Shown: one piece after another, positions 51,418-60,560 of the stretch
Position numbering within the stretch: position 1 is the stretch's first letter
How the letters are laid out: every line of letters begins with the position of its first letter
Source: Verrucomicrobia bacterium UBA3841
GTDB lineage: Bacteria; Verrucomicrobiota; Kiritimatiellia; RFP12; UBA1067
Assembly: GCA_002392765.1 (NCBI GenBank)
Contig: DGHT01000036.1
Span: 19,559-83,558, forward strand
Direction of reading: 5' to 3'
Length of the DNA: 64,000 bases
The notes under the pieces: model-generated
What the model was told of the DNA's origin: nothing
Database searches by the model: none
Seen by the model: the letters and a program-made list of their open reading frames with translations, nothing else
Position numbers and translations under genes: made by a program

Positions 51418-53868
51418 ATGTTCGGAAGAAAAAAACACTATGACGAGTACGAGGATGATCGCGAGGAGGTGACCGGAGGCGGCACGTTCGTAAAGCCCAT
51501 ACCCGCAGGCTTGCGCGACTACGCCATAGGCACCGTGCTGCTGGTTTTCGTCATAGCGGTTCTGTCTGTCGCCGTGAAAGGGGAATTGAACCCGATCGCG
51601 TGGCACGACGCTCTGGTGGCGGCGTCCTTCCGTCCGGCGGATTCCGTGACCCCCGGCATCTGGCGTCTGATCGCCAAGTCGATATTCGGCGTAATGGGCG
51701 TTTCCGGCGGCACTCTCGCTCTCCTGTTTCTCGGCAAGGCGGTCCTGGGCGTCATAATCGCGCTTGCGTATCTCGTTTTCAGGGACATGCTCGCCGTTCT
51801 CATAAGATCCACGACTACGAATTCGCTCTGGTCGTCGGTCCTCTCCAGGATCGTCTCCGCGTTCGGCGCTCTGGCCCTGTTCGGGGCCGATCCGGTGTGG
51901 AAACTCGGCTATGCGTTCACCCCCGACTCGCTTCTCGCGCTGCTTCTCGCGCTTTCCGTGTTCTTTTCCATCCATTTCATAGCTTCCGGGACGCTTACGC
52001 CCGCCTACTGGGCCGTATTCATCACCGGCCTCGTTTGCGCCGAGTCCCCGCTGGGTCTTATCCTGATGGCGTTTTTCGTTTTTGTGTTCTGGGTTCTGAT
52101 GGGGCGCGGCGGCCTGTCGCACGTGACGTTCCTCAAGCCTCTTTTGATGCATTCCTCCAAATGGTACATGACCTTCTTCTGGGCGTCGGGGCTCGTGTCC
52201 GGCATTGCGTTCAACGTGCTGTCGTTCATTTGGGCGGACGGGACGAAGGCGACCGGTATCGGAGCGGGGGACATCCCGTTGCACTACGTCACGAGCCTCT
52301 GGAACCAGCTCGCCTCGGCCGCCAACGCGGGCGGCTGGATCATGGGCGTTGGTCTGGCGGTAGTGCCGTTCGTCATCGCGATATCAATGATGCGCAGAGC
52401 CGCCGACATCGAGTACTTCCTGAGCTACCATATCGGAATCGTCTATTTCGTGATCGGAGCGATAGCCTATACGCAGGTGGCCACAATACAGGAACTGTGG
52501 TTCTGGGCTCTGCCGTACGAGCAGATAGCGGTCAATTCGGAGATGTTCCTTTTCGTGTTTTCGTTCATGTTCGCCGCAGTGATCGTTTGCTCCCTGTCGG
52601 TGGTGGCGGTAGACGTGTTCTGTCGCAGCAACCGGCGTCTCGCGGCGGAGATGGGCGCCGACGAAGAATTGCCGCAGTCCAGGCCGTCGCATTTCGCGTA
52701 TCGCGTCATTTGCGGATGCGCGGCGCTTGCCGCGCTCATGGCGGGACTCGCCTTCGGGCGCAACCAGAAGAAGACGAATGTCCTGATGGACATCATCGAC
52801 GACTACGTGAAGGAAATCGCGTGCGAGGCCGAAGGACTCGACTACCTTTTCACCGACGGAGCGTTCGACTGGGAGATCGAGTCCATAACCCACAGTCGCG
52901 GAAAGAAGGTCGAAACCATATCCCTCATGCCCGGCAGACGTTCCAGAAACATCTGGAGTCTTGTCAAGCTGATGACGGACAGAGAGGACAAGCTGTCCGC
53001 GGAGATGGGAGGACCGAACCTGCTCAGAACCTGGCAGCGCGACAGGCCCGACCGCATGAAAAAGGCGGGCGTCCAGCTCGGACTCGAAGTGTGGCGCGAC
53101 AGAACGGGGCGCAACTACCCGCCGGTGTCCGGAGTGCTTGCGCGCATGGAGTGGCCCAGCGAGGAAATGCGCCTGAAGGGGATCGAAAGGACCCATGCGC
53201 TCGCAAAGCGCATCGAAGAAGTCTACGAGGCGGGACTGTTCTCGAAATCGCTCGACCCCGTGCTGCGCGAGAGTTTCCTGTGCATGCAGTGGCGCATCGC
53301 ACGTCTGGCCAGGGTCAGGGCCGAGATACTCGACATAAAAGGGAACGCCGACGGCGCGAAATTCGAAAAGGCCATCGCGGACAGTCTCGACGACAAGAAC
53401 TCCGCCTTGAAGAGGATGCGCGAGAATCTCGCCAAGGTGCGCGAATTCACCATGCGCCAGATGACTCCCCGCGAGGGTCTCCAGTTCGCACTCCAGCGCG
53501 CGGATTTCATTCTCGCCAGGAAGTACGCCGAACCCGTCCTCGATTCCGCTCCTGACAACGTCGAGGCGAATTACGCAATGGGCATGAGCTACTGGGTGGA
53601 GGAGCAGTACACGCGCGCGGAGGAGTATCTGCAGAAATGCGTGGAACTCCTGCCTTCGAATCCCACCATAAACAACAACCTCGCTCTTGTCAGGGTGCAG
53701 CTCGGAAAATACGAGCAGGCGCTCGAAAACGCGAAAAAGGCTTTGGAGGTTCTGCCGGAATCCCCGGCCGTGATCGACACCGTGAAAACAGTCGAGAAGG
53801 CGATGGAAAACGCGCAAAATAAGGCTGAAGAAGCGAAAGACGGCGAAAAAGGCCAGCCGGCGGAATGA
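51418..53868 (+). CDS. Polytopic membrane protein with extracytoplasmic TPR domain
   Basis: An 816-residue protein. An acidic N-terminus precedes about ten to twelve hydrophobic helices (about 38-455), then a soluble region from about 460 (MDIIDDYVKEIACEAEGLDY) rich in charged helices, and TPR units near 690-790 (EANYAMGMSYWVEEQYTRAEEYLQ, LVRVQLGKYEQALENAKKAL). No family is recognised for the membrane half; a polymerase, ligase or flippase-like role is possible given the neighbouring dehydratase and glycosyltransferase. The TPR half is duplicated nearly verbatim in the gene at 58258. One base separates it from the dehydratase stop. Confidence 0.7.
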   Translation: MFGRKKHYDEYEDDREEVTGGGTFVKPIPAGLRDYAIGTVLLVFVIAVLSVAVKGELNPIAWHDALVAASFRPADSVTPGIWRLIAKSIFGVMGVSGGTLALLFLGKAVLGVIIALAYLVFRDMLAVLIRSTTTNSLWSSVLSRIVSAFGALALFGADPVWKLGYAFTPDSLLALLLALSVFFSIHFIASGTLTPAYWAVFITGLVCAESPLGLILMAFFVFVFWVLMGRGGLSHVTFLKPLLMHSSKWYMTFFWASGLVSGIAFNVLSFIWADGTKATGIGAGDIPLHYVTSLWNQLASAANAGGWIMGVGLAVVPFVIAISMMRRAADIEYFLSYHIGIVYFVIGAIAYTQVATIQELWFWALPYEQIAVNSEMFLFVFSFMFAAVIVCSLSVVAVDVFCRSNRRLAAEMGADEELPQSRPSHFAYRVICGCAALAALMAGLAFGRNQKKTNVLMDIIDDYVKEIACEAEGLDYLFTDGAFDWEIESITHSRGKKVETISLMPGRRSRNIWSLVKLMTDREDKLSAEMGGPNLLRTWQRDRPDRMKKAGVQLGLEVWRDRTGRNYPPVSGVLARMEWPSEEMRLKGIERTHALAKRIEEVYEAGLFSKSLDPVLRESFLCMQWRIARLARVRAEILDIKGNADGAKFEKAIADSLDDKNSALKRMRENLAKVREFTMRQMTPREGLQFALQRADFILARKYAEPVLDSAPDNVEANYAMGMSYWVEEQYTRAEEYLQKCVELLPSNPTINNNLALVRVQLGKYEQALENAKKALEVLPESPAVIDTVKTVEKAMENAQNKAEEAKDGEKGQPAE

Positions 53869-55352
53869 AAATATATCTTGCATTGTCGATATTCGCGTTC
53901 GCCGCGCTGTCGGCGTTTGCCGTCTGGTTCGGCGCATTGAACCAGGACGAGGGCTGGTATATATACGCATCGCAGCTGGTCGCCGAAGGACAGATCCCCT
54001 ACAAGGATTTCAGCTACACGCAAGGGCCGCTGATGCCCCTTGTCTATTCCGCGTTCGCGCCTCTCTGGAATTTCGGCGGCATACTCGCCGCGCGCATATT
54101 CACCTTGTGCATCGGGACGCTGGGAATACTCGCGAACGTGTGCCTCGCCAGATCTCTCGCGGAAGGCGAGGAAGGGAAGAAAACGGCGGGGATCGTCGCG
54201 TTCCTGCTTCTCGCCTGCAACGTCTACCACGTGTACTACGTTTCGATTCCCAAGACGTACGCGCTGGCCGGACTTTTCGCATCGTTCGGCGCGCTTCTCG
54301 CCGTTCGCGCGGCGAGAAGGGGCTTCGGGATTTGCCGCATGGCGCTCCTGTTCGCGTCGGGCATGTCCATGTCGCTGGCCGCAGGCGTCCGCATCAGCAT
54401 GGGGACGATGCTCGCCGCAAGCGCGATCGTCATTATGTTTTCCCCCTCCATGCGCAAACGCGATTTCCTGGCTTTTTGCGCCGGGGGCGCGGTGTCTCTG
54501 GCGGTGGTGTACCTCCCGTACCTGCTCGATGCGGACGCGTTCTCCGGACTTTGCGCGGCGCAGAAATACCATGCCGCGCGCAAGGGGTTCTCGCCGCTGT
54601 TCACGGTCGGCAGCATCAGCAGGCTCGTCAGGTGGTATCTGCCGCTCTTCATCGTCGCGGGACTGAATGTCAGGTTCATCGTCAAGAAGGGCGACGCCGC
54701 CTCGCAAATCGCATTCTTCGCGTTTTTGTCTGTTTTCCTTCTGCAGGCCGCCGCGCCTTTCCCGTACGAGGACTACCAGGTGCCTGTGATGGGAATCCTG
54801 GCCGCTCTGGTTGCCTCTGCAGCCGCAGCCGGATCGCAGAGCGTAGAAGCCGGGACGCGCGCGGCGGGGCGGGTGCTTCTCCTGTCCGCGGGTCTCGCTT
54901 TCGCGTCCTCGTTCGGCTCTCCGCTTCTTGAAAAATGGATGACCGACGGACAGGACAGGCTTTGGCCTCTCAAGAAGGATTCGTCGGAATTGTCCATTCT
55001 CCGCCAGACCGCGAAATTCGTGAACGAACTCGATCCCGGTGGCGATACCATCCTGACGCAAGATCTGTATCTTGCCGTGGAAACCGGGCGGAAGGTCCCG
55101 AAAGGTCTTGAAATGGGGCCGTTCAGCATCCTTACGCAGGACGAATGGTGCGAGCTTCTTTCGAACTCCGAATGCCCGGTGGCGGCGCTGTCCGGATATT
55201 CTTTCGCAATAGAACCTCCCGAGTGCGGACAAAGACCCCTTGAAGAGCAGCTGCTGTACTGGGCGATAGTGAAAAGCCGGTACGATCGCGTGAAGAAGGT
55301 GGACCGTTTCGGACAGAACTCCACGCCCCTGATGATCTTGACGAGAAAGTGA
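53865..55352 (+). CDS. GT-C glycosyltransferase, GT39/ArnT-like
   Basis: A 495-residue polytopic membrane protein. The first luminal loop has NQDEGWYIYASQLVAEG (26-42) followed by PYKDFSYTQGPLMPLVY, the metal-binding DE motif and the substrate loop of dolichyl/undecaprenyl-phosphate-sugar transferases. About ten helices follow and a soluble C-terminal domain (about 355-490). It would transfer a lipid-linked sugar to a protein, lipid or glycan outside the cytoplasm. The start overlaps the previous stop (ATGA). Confidence 0.82.
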   Translation: MKIYLALSIFAFAALSAFAVWFGALNQDEGWYIYASQLVAEGQIPYKDFSYTQGPLMPLVYSAFAPLWNFGGILAARIFTLCIGTLGILANVCLARSLAEGEEGKKTAGIVAFLLLACNVYHVYYVSIPKTYALAGLFASFGALLAVRAARRGFGICRMALLFASGMSMSLAAGVRISMGTMLAASAIVIMFSPSMRKRDFLAFCAGGAVSLAVVYLPYLLDADAFSGLCAAQKYHAARKGFSPLFTVGSISRLVRWYLPLFIVAGLNVRFIVKKGDAASQIAFFAFLSVFLLQAAAPFPYEDYQVPVMGILAALVASAAAAGSQSVEAGTRAAGRVLLLSAGLAFASSFGSPLLEKWMTDGQDRLWPLKKDSSELSILRQTAKFVNELDPGGDTILTQDLYLAVETGRKVPKGLEMGPFSILTQDEWCELLSNSECPVAALSGYSFAIEPPECGQRPLEEQLLYWAIVKSRYDRVKKVDRFGQNSTPLMILTRK

Positions 55353-55406
55353 ACCGATTGCGCATCCTGTGCGTTTAAATTCGAAAAGATCAGGAGGTTT
55401 TCCGCA

Positions 55407-56120
55407 ATGTACGCATTGAACGCATCGAACGTAAAGCGCAAGTACGGCGCCGTCCAAGTGCTGGACGGTCTGTCGCTCCGTCTGGAGCAGAACGGATTCG
55501 ACGCTTTGATGGGGCCGAGCGGGAGCGGAAAGTCCACGTTTCTCCACATAGCCTGCGGACTTGTCGCGGCAGATTCCGGTTCGGTGGAAATAGGCGGAGC
55601 GGATGTCACGGCGATGTCCGATTCCGCCGCCGCGAAATTCCGCCGCCGCCATGTCGGCGTCGTGTTCCAGGCGTTCAATCTGCTGTCCGGCAAGACAGTC
55701 CGCGACAATGTGCTCTTCCCGCTGAAGCTCGACGGCGCGCGCCCCGACGGCGCGCGTATGGCGCGTCTGGCGTCGGTTCTCGGCGTGGAGGCGCTGATGG
55801 ACAGAATGCCGGAAAGCCTTTCAGGCGGAGAGCAGCAGCGCGTGGCTGTAATGCGCGCTCTTGCCGCCGCGCCCGAGGTCGTCCTCGCTGACGAGCCGAC
55901 CGGCAATCTCGACGCCGCCGCGACCAGAGACGTCTGCGCGCTTCTCAAATCCGCAAGCGCCATGGGCGAAAGCGCGATACTCGTAGTCACCCACGATCCC
56001 ATCGTCGCCGCGACGGCGAACAACGTCCACTTCCTCAAGGACGGCGTCATAGTGGCGTCGCATCCTACGCAGAACGACCCTGCGAGAGTGGCAAGCCTGT
56101 ATCTGGAGGCGTGTTCGTGA
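55407..56120 (+). CDS. ABC transporter ATP-binding protein, LolD/MacB type
   Basis: A 237-residue ATPase. Walker A GPSGSGKST (36-44), Q-loop VFQAFNLLSGKTVRDNV, signature LSGGEQQRV (about 138-146), Walker B VVLADEPTGNLD and the H-loop THD. The NLLSGKTVRDNVLFPL and DEPTGNLD patterns place it with the MacB/LolD/FtsE group that moves lipoproteins or peptides without transport through the membrane core. AGGAGG lies 11 bp before the ATG. Its stop overlaps the permease start. Confidence 0.95.
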   Translation: MYALNASNVKRKYGAVQVLDGLSLRLEQNGFDALMGPSGSGKSTFLHIACGLVAADSGSVEIGGADVTAMSDSAAAKFRRRHVGVVFQAFNLLSGKTVRDNVLFPLKLDGARPDGARMARLASVLGVEALMDRMPESLSGGEQQRVAVMRALAAAPEVVLADEPTGNLDAAATRDVCALLKSASAMGESAILVVTHDPIVAATANNVHFLKDGVIVASHPTQNDPARVASLYLEACS

Positions 56121-58258
56121 AGGCGCGCGACGTATGCGCGGCGGCCGGAATCGCAATAGCCTGCGGCGCGGTCGTGTTCACGCGCTCGCTTGTCGAGACG
56201 AACGACGCGCAGGCCGTGCGCGTCGCTGAATCGATGATGGCGCAGATGCCTGTGGCGGACGGCGTTCCCTCGCTGACGCTCCAGCTGGACTACCGTCCGG
56301 GCGGACGCGTGATGCAGGGGCCTCCGCTGTCCGCCACGATCGCAGTGAAGGAGGGCGTAAAGGGCGTCGCCGTGGCGAAGTCAGTCTTCGCCGCGAGAAA
56401 GCTCGCCGCGCCGGCTGCGGGCGACACGCTCGTATTCCTCGGACGCCGCGGCAGCTGGCCGCTGGAGGTGTCGGAGGTGCTCCCGTGGGACCGCCCCGCG
56501 GGACGGCGCTCCGGCTATCCCGACGCGTTCGTCTCGCCTGAAACGGCCGCGCTGATTTCGGAGGAATGGCGGCCGTTCAGGAAACCTCGCGCGGAAGATC
56601 TGGCCGCCGCGTTCAAGAGCGACGCTGGAAGGAATTTCGATAAATCCCGCGCACTGCTTCTCTGGGCGGCGGCGCTCACGTCGGTATGCCTCCTTGTCAA
56701 CACGCTCGTCCTTTCCGTGGAAGCGCGCAGAAGGGATATCGCTCTCGCCCGCGTGCTGGGGCTCCAGAGGAAATCCGTCGTTGCGCGGCTGTTCGCGCAT
56801 TCCGCCGTACTGGGTGCCGCAGGGTGCGCCATCGGCTCCGCCGTTGCATACGCCGCCCTGCGCGCGTACGTCGCATTCTCGGCCGATCTTTTCCCGGCGG
56901 GCCCGGCCTTTTCCGCGCGGGCTGTTTCGGCCGCCTTCGTCTGTGCGCCGCTCCTTTCCTCCCTTGCGGCGCTTTTCGCCCTGCGCCCCGCGCTTGCGGT
57001 AAAGCCTCTCGAAGCCGCCAGCGCCCGTCTGCCGCGCCGCAGGACGCTCGGCATGTTTGCGACATTCGCATTCGGGTTCGGATCTTTCGTCGCCGTCGAA
57101 GTGTGGGGATCGTCGCTGATGTCGTCTTTCGTTCCGTCCAAAGAGTGGCCCGACGCGATCGTATCGATTCTTCCCTCCGGTGTTTCCGCGTTCGATATAG
57201 ACAAGCTCCGGAACCTGGAAGGGGTCGAATGGATATCCGAACTGCAGCCGCTTCAGGTGGACATCCACCCCCTCGAAGAGCTGAAAGGACCCTCGCGCGG
57301 CGGGAAACAGCACAGGAACGCTTTGCTGCTGGCCAGTTCGCGTCTGCCGGCGTTCCGCTTCACCGAAGGCGACGCCGAAAGCGCGCAGAAGGAGCTGGCG
57401 TCCGGTTTTTCGTGCGTGATCACTTCCATGATGGCGAGGGCGAGGCGTCTTAAGAAGGGGGACTCGCTCGTGCTCGATCTGGGGCGCGGCGAAACGTGTC
57501 CCTTGAAAATCGCCGGCGTGGTCGATTTGAACTGGCACATGGTGACCAGCAGGGGGCTTTTGCGCGGTCTCGGAAGAATGCCTGTCAATACGGACGGCCC
57601 CGCTTTCGTGAGCTTCGACACTCTCGCCGCGCTGGACATGCGCCCGCAGCATTCCGTTCCCATGACGCATCTCTGGCTGGACTACCGCAGGGACTTCCTG
57701 GAGACGCACGGGCCGTTCGAGGCGGGGAGAATCGTCGAACGCCGCATTTCCGAGGCGCTCGGCGGCGCGTTCCGGAAGGACGGGGGCGAGGTCCTTGGAA
57801 ATACCGTCAGACTGCATTCCCGCGATGAAGTCGCGGACGGCACGCTAGCGCACGGAAACGACATTGTCGGTTCGATGGCGAAAGTCCCGTTCATATTCAT
57901 AGCCGTGGCGTCTCTCGGTTTCATAGCGATGCTCGTCGCGTCGGCGGACGCGCGCAGGCGCGAATTCGCGGTCATGCGCGCGGTTGGCGCCGCGCGTACG
58001 TCGCTCGCGGCGATTCTCGCCTCGGACGCCTTGAAGACTGCGCTTTGGGGGATGGCCGCCGGACTTGCCGGAGGGACGGCCGTCGGCTGGCTTTCGACGT
58101 TTTCGACAACAAAGGTCATGTCCAACTGGGGACTTGCGCACACGCTGTCCGTACCGTGGCGGGCGATCGGAGCAGGCGCTGCGGCGTCGGTCGCGATCGT
58201 TCTCGCCATAGCGGTTCCGGCGGCGCTGGCGATAGTTTCGGCAAGGGAGAAAAGATAA
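56117..58258 (+). CDS. ABC transporter permease with two FtsX domains
   Basis: A 713-residue permease. One N-terminal helix (about 6-22) and a periplasmic region are followed by helices near 182-203, 222-250 and 270-300 (first FtsX domain), another helix near 310, a large periplasmic domain (about 335-575), and three closing helices (about 585-610, 635-660, 690-710). SADARRREFAVMRAVGAARTSL is the typical FtsX cytoplasmic motif, and VEARRRDIALARVLGLQRKSV is its counterpart in the first half. This is the LolC/E-like double arrangement. Start GTG 56117 is chosen for the 4-bp overlap; GTG 56111 is the alternative. It works with the ATPase upstream. Confidence 0.85.
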   Translation: MKARDVCAAAGIAIACGAVVFTRSLVETNDAQAVRVAESMMAQMPVADGVPSLTLQLDYRPGGRVMQGPPLSATIAVKEGVKGVAVAKSVFAARKLAAPAAGDTLVFLGRRGSWPLEVSEVLPWDRPAGRRSGYPDAFVSPETAALISEEWRPFRKPRAEDLAAAFKSDAGRNFDKSRALLLWAAALTSVCLLVNTLVLSVEARRRDIALARVLGLQRKSVVARLFAHSAVLGAAGCAIGSAVAYAALRAYVAFSADLFPAGPAFSARAVSAAFVCAPLLSSLAALFALRPALAVKPLEAASARLPRRRTLGMFATFAFGFGSFVAVEVWGSSLMSSFVPSKEWPDAIVSILPSGVSAFDIDKLRNLEGVEWISELQPLQVDIHPLEELKGPSRGGKQHRNALLLASSRLPAFRFTEGDAESAQKELASGFSCVITSMMARARRLKKGDSLVLDLGRGETCPLKIAGVVDLNWHMVTSRGLLRGLGRMPVNTDGPAFVSFDTLAALDMRPQHSVPMTHLWLDYRRDFLETHGPFEAGRIVERRISEALGGAFRKDGGEVLGNTVRLHSRDEVADGTLAHGNDIVGSMAKVPFIFIAVASLGFIAMLVASADARRREFAVMRAVGAARTSLAAILASDALKTALWGMAAGLAGGTAVGWLSTFSTTKVMSNWGLAHTLSVPWRAIGAGAAASVAIVLAIAVPAALAIVSAREKR

Positions 58259-59517
58259 TGAAAAAATCATTGGCGGCGGCTTTTGCCGCGGTCGCGGCTT
58301 TCGCCGCGCATGGAGGAATCGACGAGGCGCTCGACAAGGGGGCGGCGTACCTTCTATCGGTCCAGTCGGCGGAAGGGTATTGGAGCGACAGACAGATGCC
58401 CGCTCTAAGCGCTCTCCCGCCTGGGCATGACAAGGAAAAGCTCAATCCCATAACCGGCATCATCAACGACTACGTCAGGGAAATAGTTGACGAGGCCAAG
58501 GGGCTCGACTACCTTTTTACCGACGGGGTGTTCGACTGGGAGATCGAAGCGATAACCTTTCTGCGAGGGAAAAAGGTCGTAACCATATCTCTTCTGCCAG
58601 GTAGGGGTTTAAGGGACATACCGGGCCTTGTCGGGTTGATGACCGACGACGAGGACAGGTTGTCCGCAGAGATGGGTGGCCCAACAAACCTGTTCAGGAC
58701 ATGGCAGCGCGACAGGCCGGACCGCATGAAAAAGGCGGGCGTCCAGCTCGGACTCGAAGTGTGGCGCGACAGGACCGGATCCAACTACCCGCCGGTGTCA
58801 GGCGTGCTGGCGCGCACGGAGTGGCCGAGCGAGGAAATGCGTCTTAAAGGAATCGAAAACGCCCATGCCCTCGCAAAGCGCATCGAAGAAGTCTACGAGA
58901 AGGGGCTGTTCACGGAATCGCTCGATCCCGAACTGCGCGACAAGTTCCTGAGCATGCAGTGGCGTATCTCCCGGCTGGCCAGGGTCAGGGCCGAGATACT
59001 CGACATAAAAGGGAACGCCGACGGCGCGAAATTCGAAAAGGCCATCGCGGACAGTCTCGACGACAAGAACTCCACCTTGAAGAGGATGCGCGAGAATCTC
59101 GCCAAAGTGCGCGAATCCGCGATGAGCCGGATGACGCCGCGCGAGGGACTCAAATACGCTCTCCAGCGGGTGGATTTCATCCTCGCAAGGAAATACGCCG
59201 AACCGATTCTGGATTCCGAGCCAGACAACATAGAGGCGAACTATGCGATGGGCATGAGCTATTTAGTGGAAGAACAGTACACGCGCGCCGAGGAATACCT
59301 ACAGAAATGCGCCGAACTTCTGCCGAACAATCCGACCGTGTACAACAACCTCGCGCTCGTCAGGATATCCCTGGGCAAACTCGACCAGGCGCTTGAAGAC
59401 GCGAACAAGGCGCTGGAGCTTCTGCCCGACTCTCAAGCCGTCGCAGATACCGTGAAAACTGTCAAAAAGGCGATCGAGGATGCCGGCAACGTGGCCGGAA
59501 GGGAGAAAAGACGATGA
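58258..59517 (+). CDS. Chimeric secreted TPR protein built from two neighbours
   Basis: A 419-residue protein. Residues 1 to about 58 (signal peptide, then GIDEALDKGAAYLLSVQSAE, GYWSDRQMPALSALP) copy the start of the alpha-toroid protein at 59514. From about residue 64 (ITGIINDYVREIVDEAKGLD) to the end it copies the soluble TPR half of the membrane protein at 51418, with stretches of identical DNA (for example around 58983-59070 and 53308-53395). The result is a membrane-free, exported version of that TPR domain. The frame is intact and overlaps both neighbours (TAATG and ATGA), so it is probably expressed. Confidence 0.85.
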   Translation: MKKSLAAAFAAVAAFAAHGGIDEALDKGAAYLLSVQSAEGYWSDRQMPALSALPPGHDKEKLNPITGIINDYVREIVDEAKGLDYLFTDGVFDWEIEAITFLRGKKVVTISLLPGRGLRDIPGLVGLMTDDEDRLSAEMGGPTNLFRTWQRDRPDRMKKAGVQLGLEVWRDRTGSNYPPVSGVLARTEWPSEEMRLKGIENAHALAKRIEEVYEKGLFTESLDPELRDKFLSMQWRISRLARVRAEILDIKGNADGAKFEKAIADSLDDKNSTLKRMRENLAKVRESAMSRMTPREGLKYALQRVDFILARKYAEPILDSEPDNIEANYAMGMSYLVEEQYTRAEEYLQKCAELLPNNPTVYNNLALVRISLGKLDQALEDANKALELLPDSQAVADTVKTVKKAIEDAGNVAGREKRR

Positions 59518-60560
59518 AGAAAAGAATGGCAACGGTGTCGGTCGCCGCGCTGGCGGCGCTTTGCGTCCGCGGAGGAATCGACGAGGCGCTCGACAAAGGG
59601 GCGGCGTACCTTCTTTCGGCCCAGTCGGCGGAAGGGTATTGGAGCGACAGACAGATGCCCGCTCTCACCGCTCTTCCGCTGTGGGCCTTGAAGCAGTGGG
59701 ACAAAGCCCCTGCGGAAAGCCTTTCGAAGGCGGCTTCGTACATCCTTTCCACGCAAAGGGACGACGGCGGATTCTACGTGCCGAAACCGGGACGCGGAGG
59801 ATCGGGCCTCGGCAATTACAATACGTCGGTGTGCCTGTCCGCGCTGTACGTGTCGAGACTTGCGCCTACCGACGCGCTTCTCAGGGCCAGAGAGTACATA
59901 GCCTCCTCGCAGCTTACGGGAGACGACACCATGGCGGGCGGCTTCGGGTACGACAGGATTTCGCGCCGTCGCTACGCCGATCTTTCGAATACCGGCTACG
60001 CGCTCGACGCCATGCGGCGCACGGAGTCGCTCGAGGAACTGCGCCCCGGCGGGCGCAGGGTCGATGTAGACTGGAACAAGGCGCTGGGCTTCGTCGACAA
60101 TCTGATGAAGAAGGACGGCCCCGACGCCGGCGGCGCGGCGTACAACGAGCGCACGCCGCAGGCGGGCACGTCCACCAACGCGTCCGGCCGGGTGCAGTTG
60201 CGCGCCTACGGATCGATGACGTACGCGGCCGTCCTTTCGATGTGCCACGCCCGTCTTGACAAGGGCGACCCGCGCGTCAGGCAGTCGCTCGAATATTGCC
60301 GCGAACATTGGACGCTCGACGAGAACCCCGGCATGGGCAGACAGGGTCTCTATTATTTCTACGACATCATGGCGCGCGCCCTCTCCGCCTCCGGCGTCGA
60401 TACGGTCGGCGGACACGACTGGCGCGCGGAGCTTTCCGCCAAGATCGTTTCCCTCCAGCGCGAAGACGGCAGCTGGTGCAACGACAACAACAGGTTCTGG
60501 GAGGCCGACCCGGTCCTTTGCACGTCCTTCGCGATGCTTGTCCTGGAACTTTGCAGATGA
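59514..60560 (+). CDS. Secreted prenyltransferase/squalene-cyclase-like alpha-toroid protein
   Basis: A 348-residue exported protein with a signal peptide (about 1-20). Several QW-like alpha/alpha-toroid repeats are visible: ALDKGAAYLLSAQSAEGYWS, AASYILSTQRDDGGFYVP, AREYIASSQ...GGFGYD, LEYCREHWTLDENPGMGRQG and AKIVSLQREDGSWCNDNNRF. The DxDD acid motif of squalene-hopene cyclases is absent and the protein is exported, so terpene cyclisation is unlikely; it may bind or process a surface polymer. ATGA overlaps on both sides. Confidence 0.8.
   Translation: MKKRMATVSVAALAALCVRGGIDEALDKGAAYLLSAQSAEGYWSDRQMPALTALPLWALKQWDKAPAESLSKAASYILSTQRDDGGFYVPKPGRGGSGLGNYNTSVCLSALYVSRLAPTDALLRAREYIASSQLTGDDTMAGGFGYDRISRRRYADLSNTGYALDAMRRTESLEELRPGGRRVDVDWNKALGFVDNLMKKDGPDAGGAAYNERTPQAGTSTNASGRVQLRAYGSMTYAAVLSMCHARLDKGDPRVRQSLEYCREHWTLDENPGMGRQGLYYFYDIMARALSASGVDTVGGHDWRAELSAKIVSLQREDGSWCNDNNRFWEADPVLCTSFAMLVLELCR

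Noticed and set aside
51418..53868. Exosortase or O-antigen ligase
   Set aside because: The multi-pass topology fits loosely, but the Cys/Arg/His residues of exosortases and the Wzy_C loop signature were not found.
53589..55652. A 687-codon minus-strand open frame
   Set aside because: Antisense shadow of the GT-C and ABC genes; its translation is low-complexity and Arg/Glu/His-rich without domains.
59514..60560. Squalene-hopene cyclase
   Set aside because: Toroid repeats are present but the DxDD motif is absent and the protein has a signal peptide.
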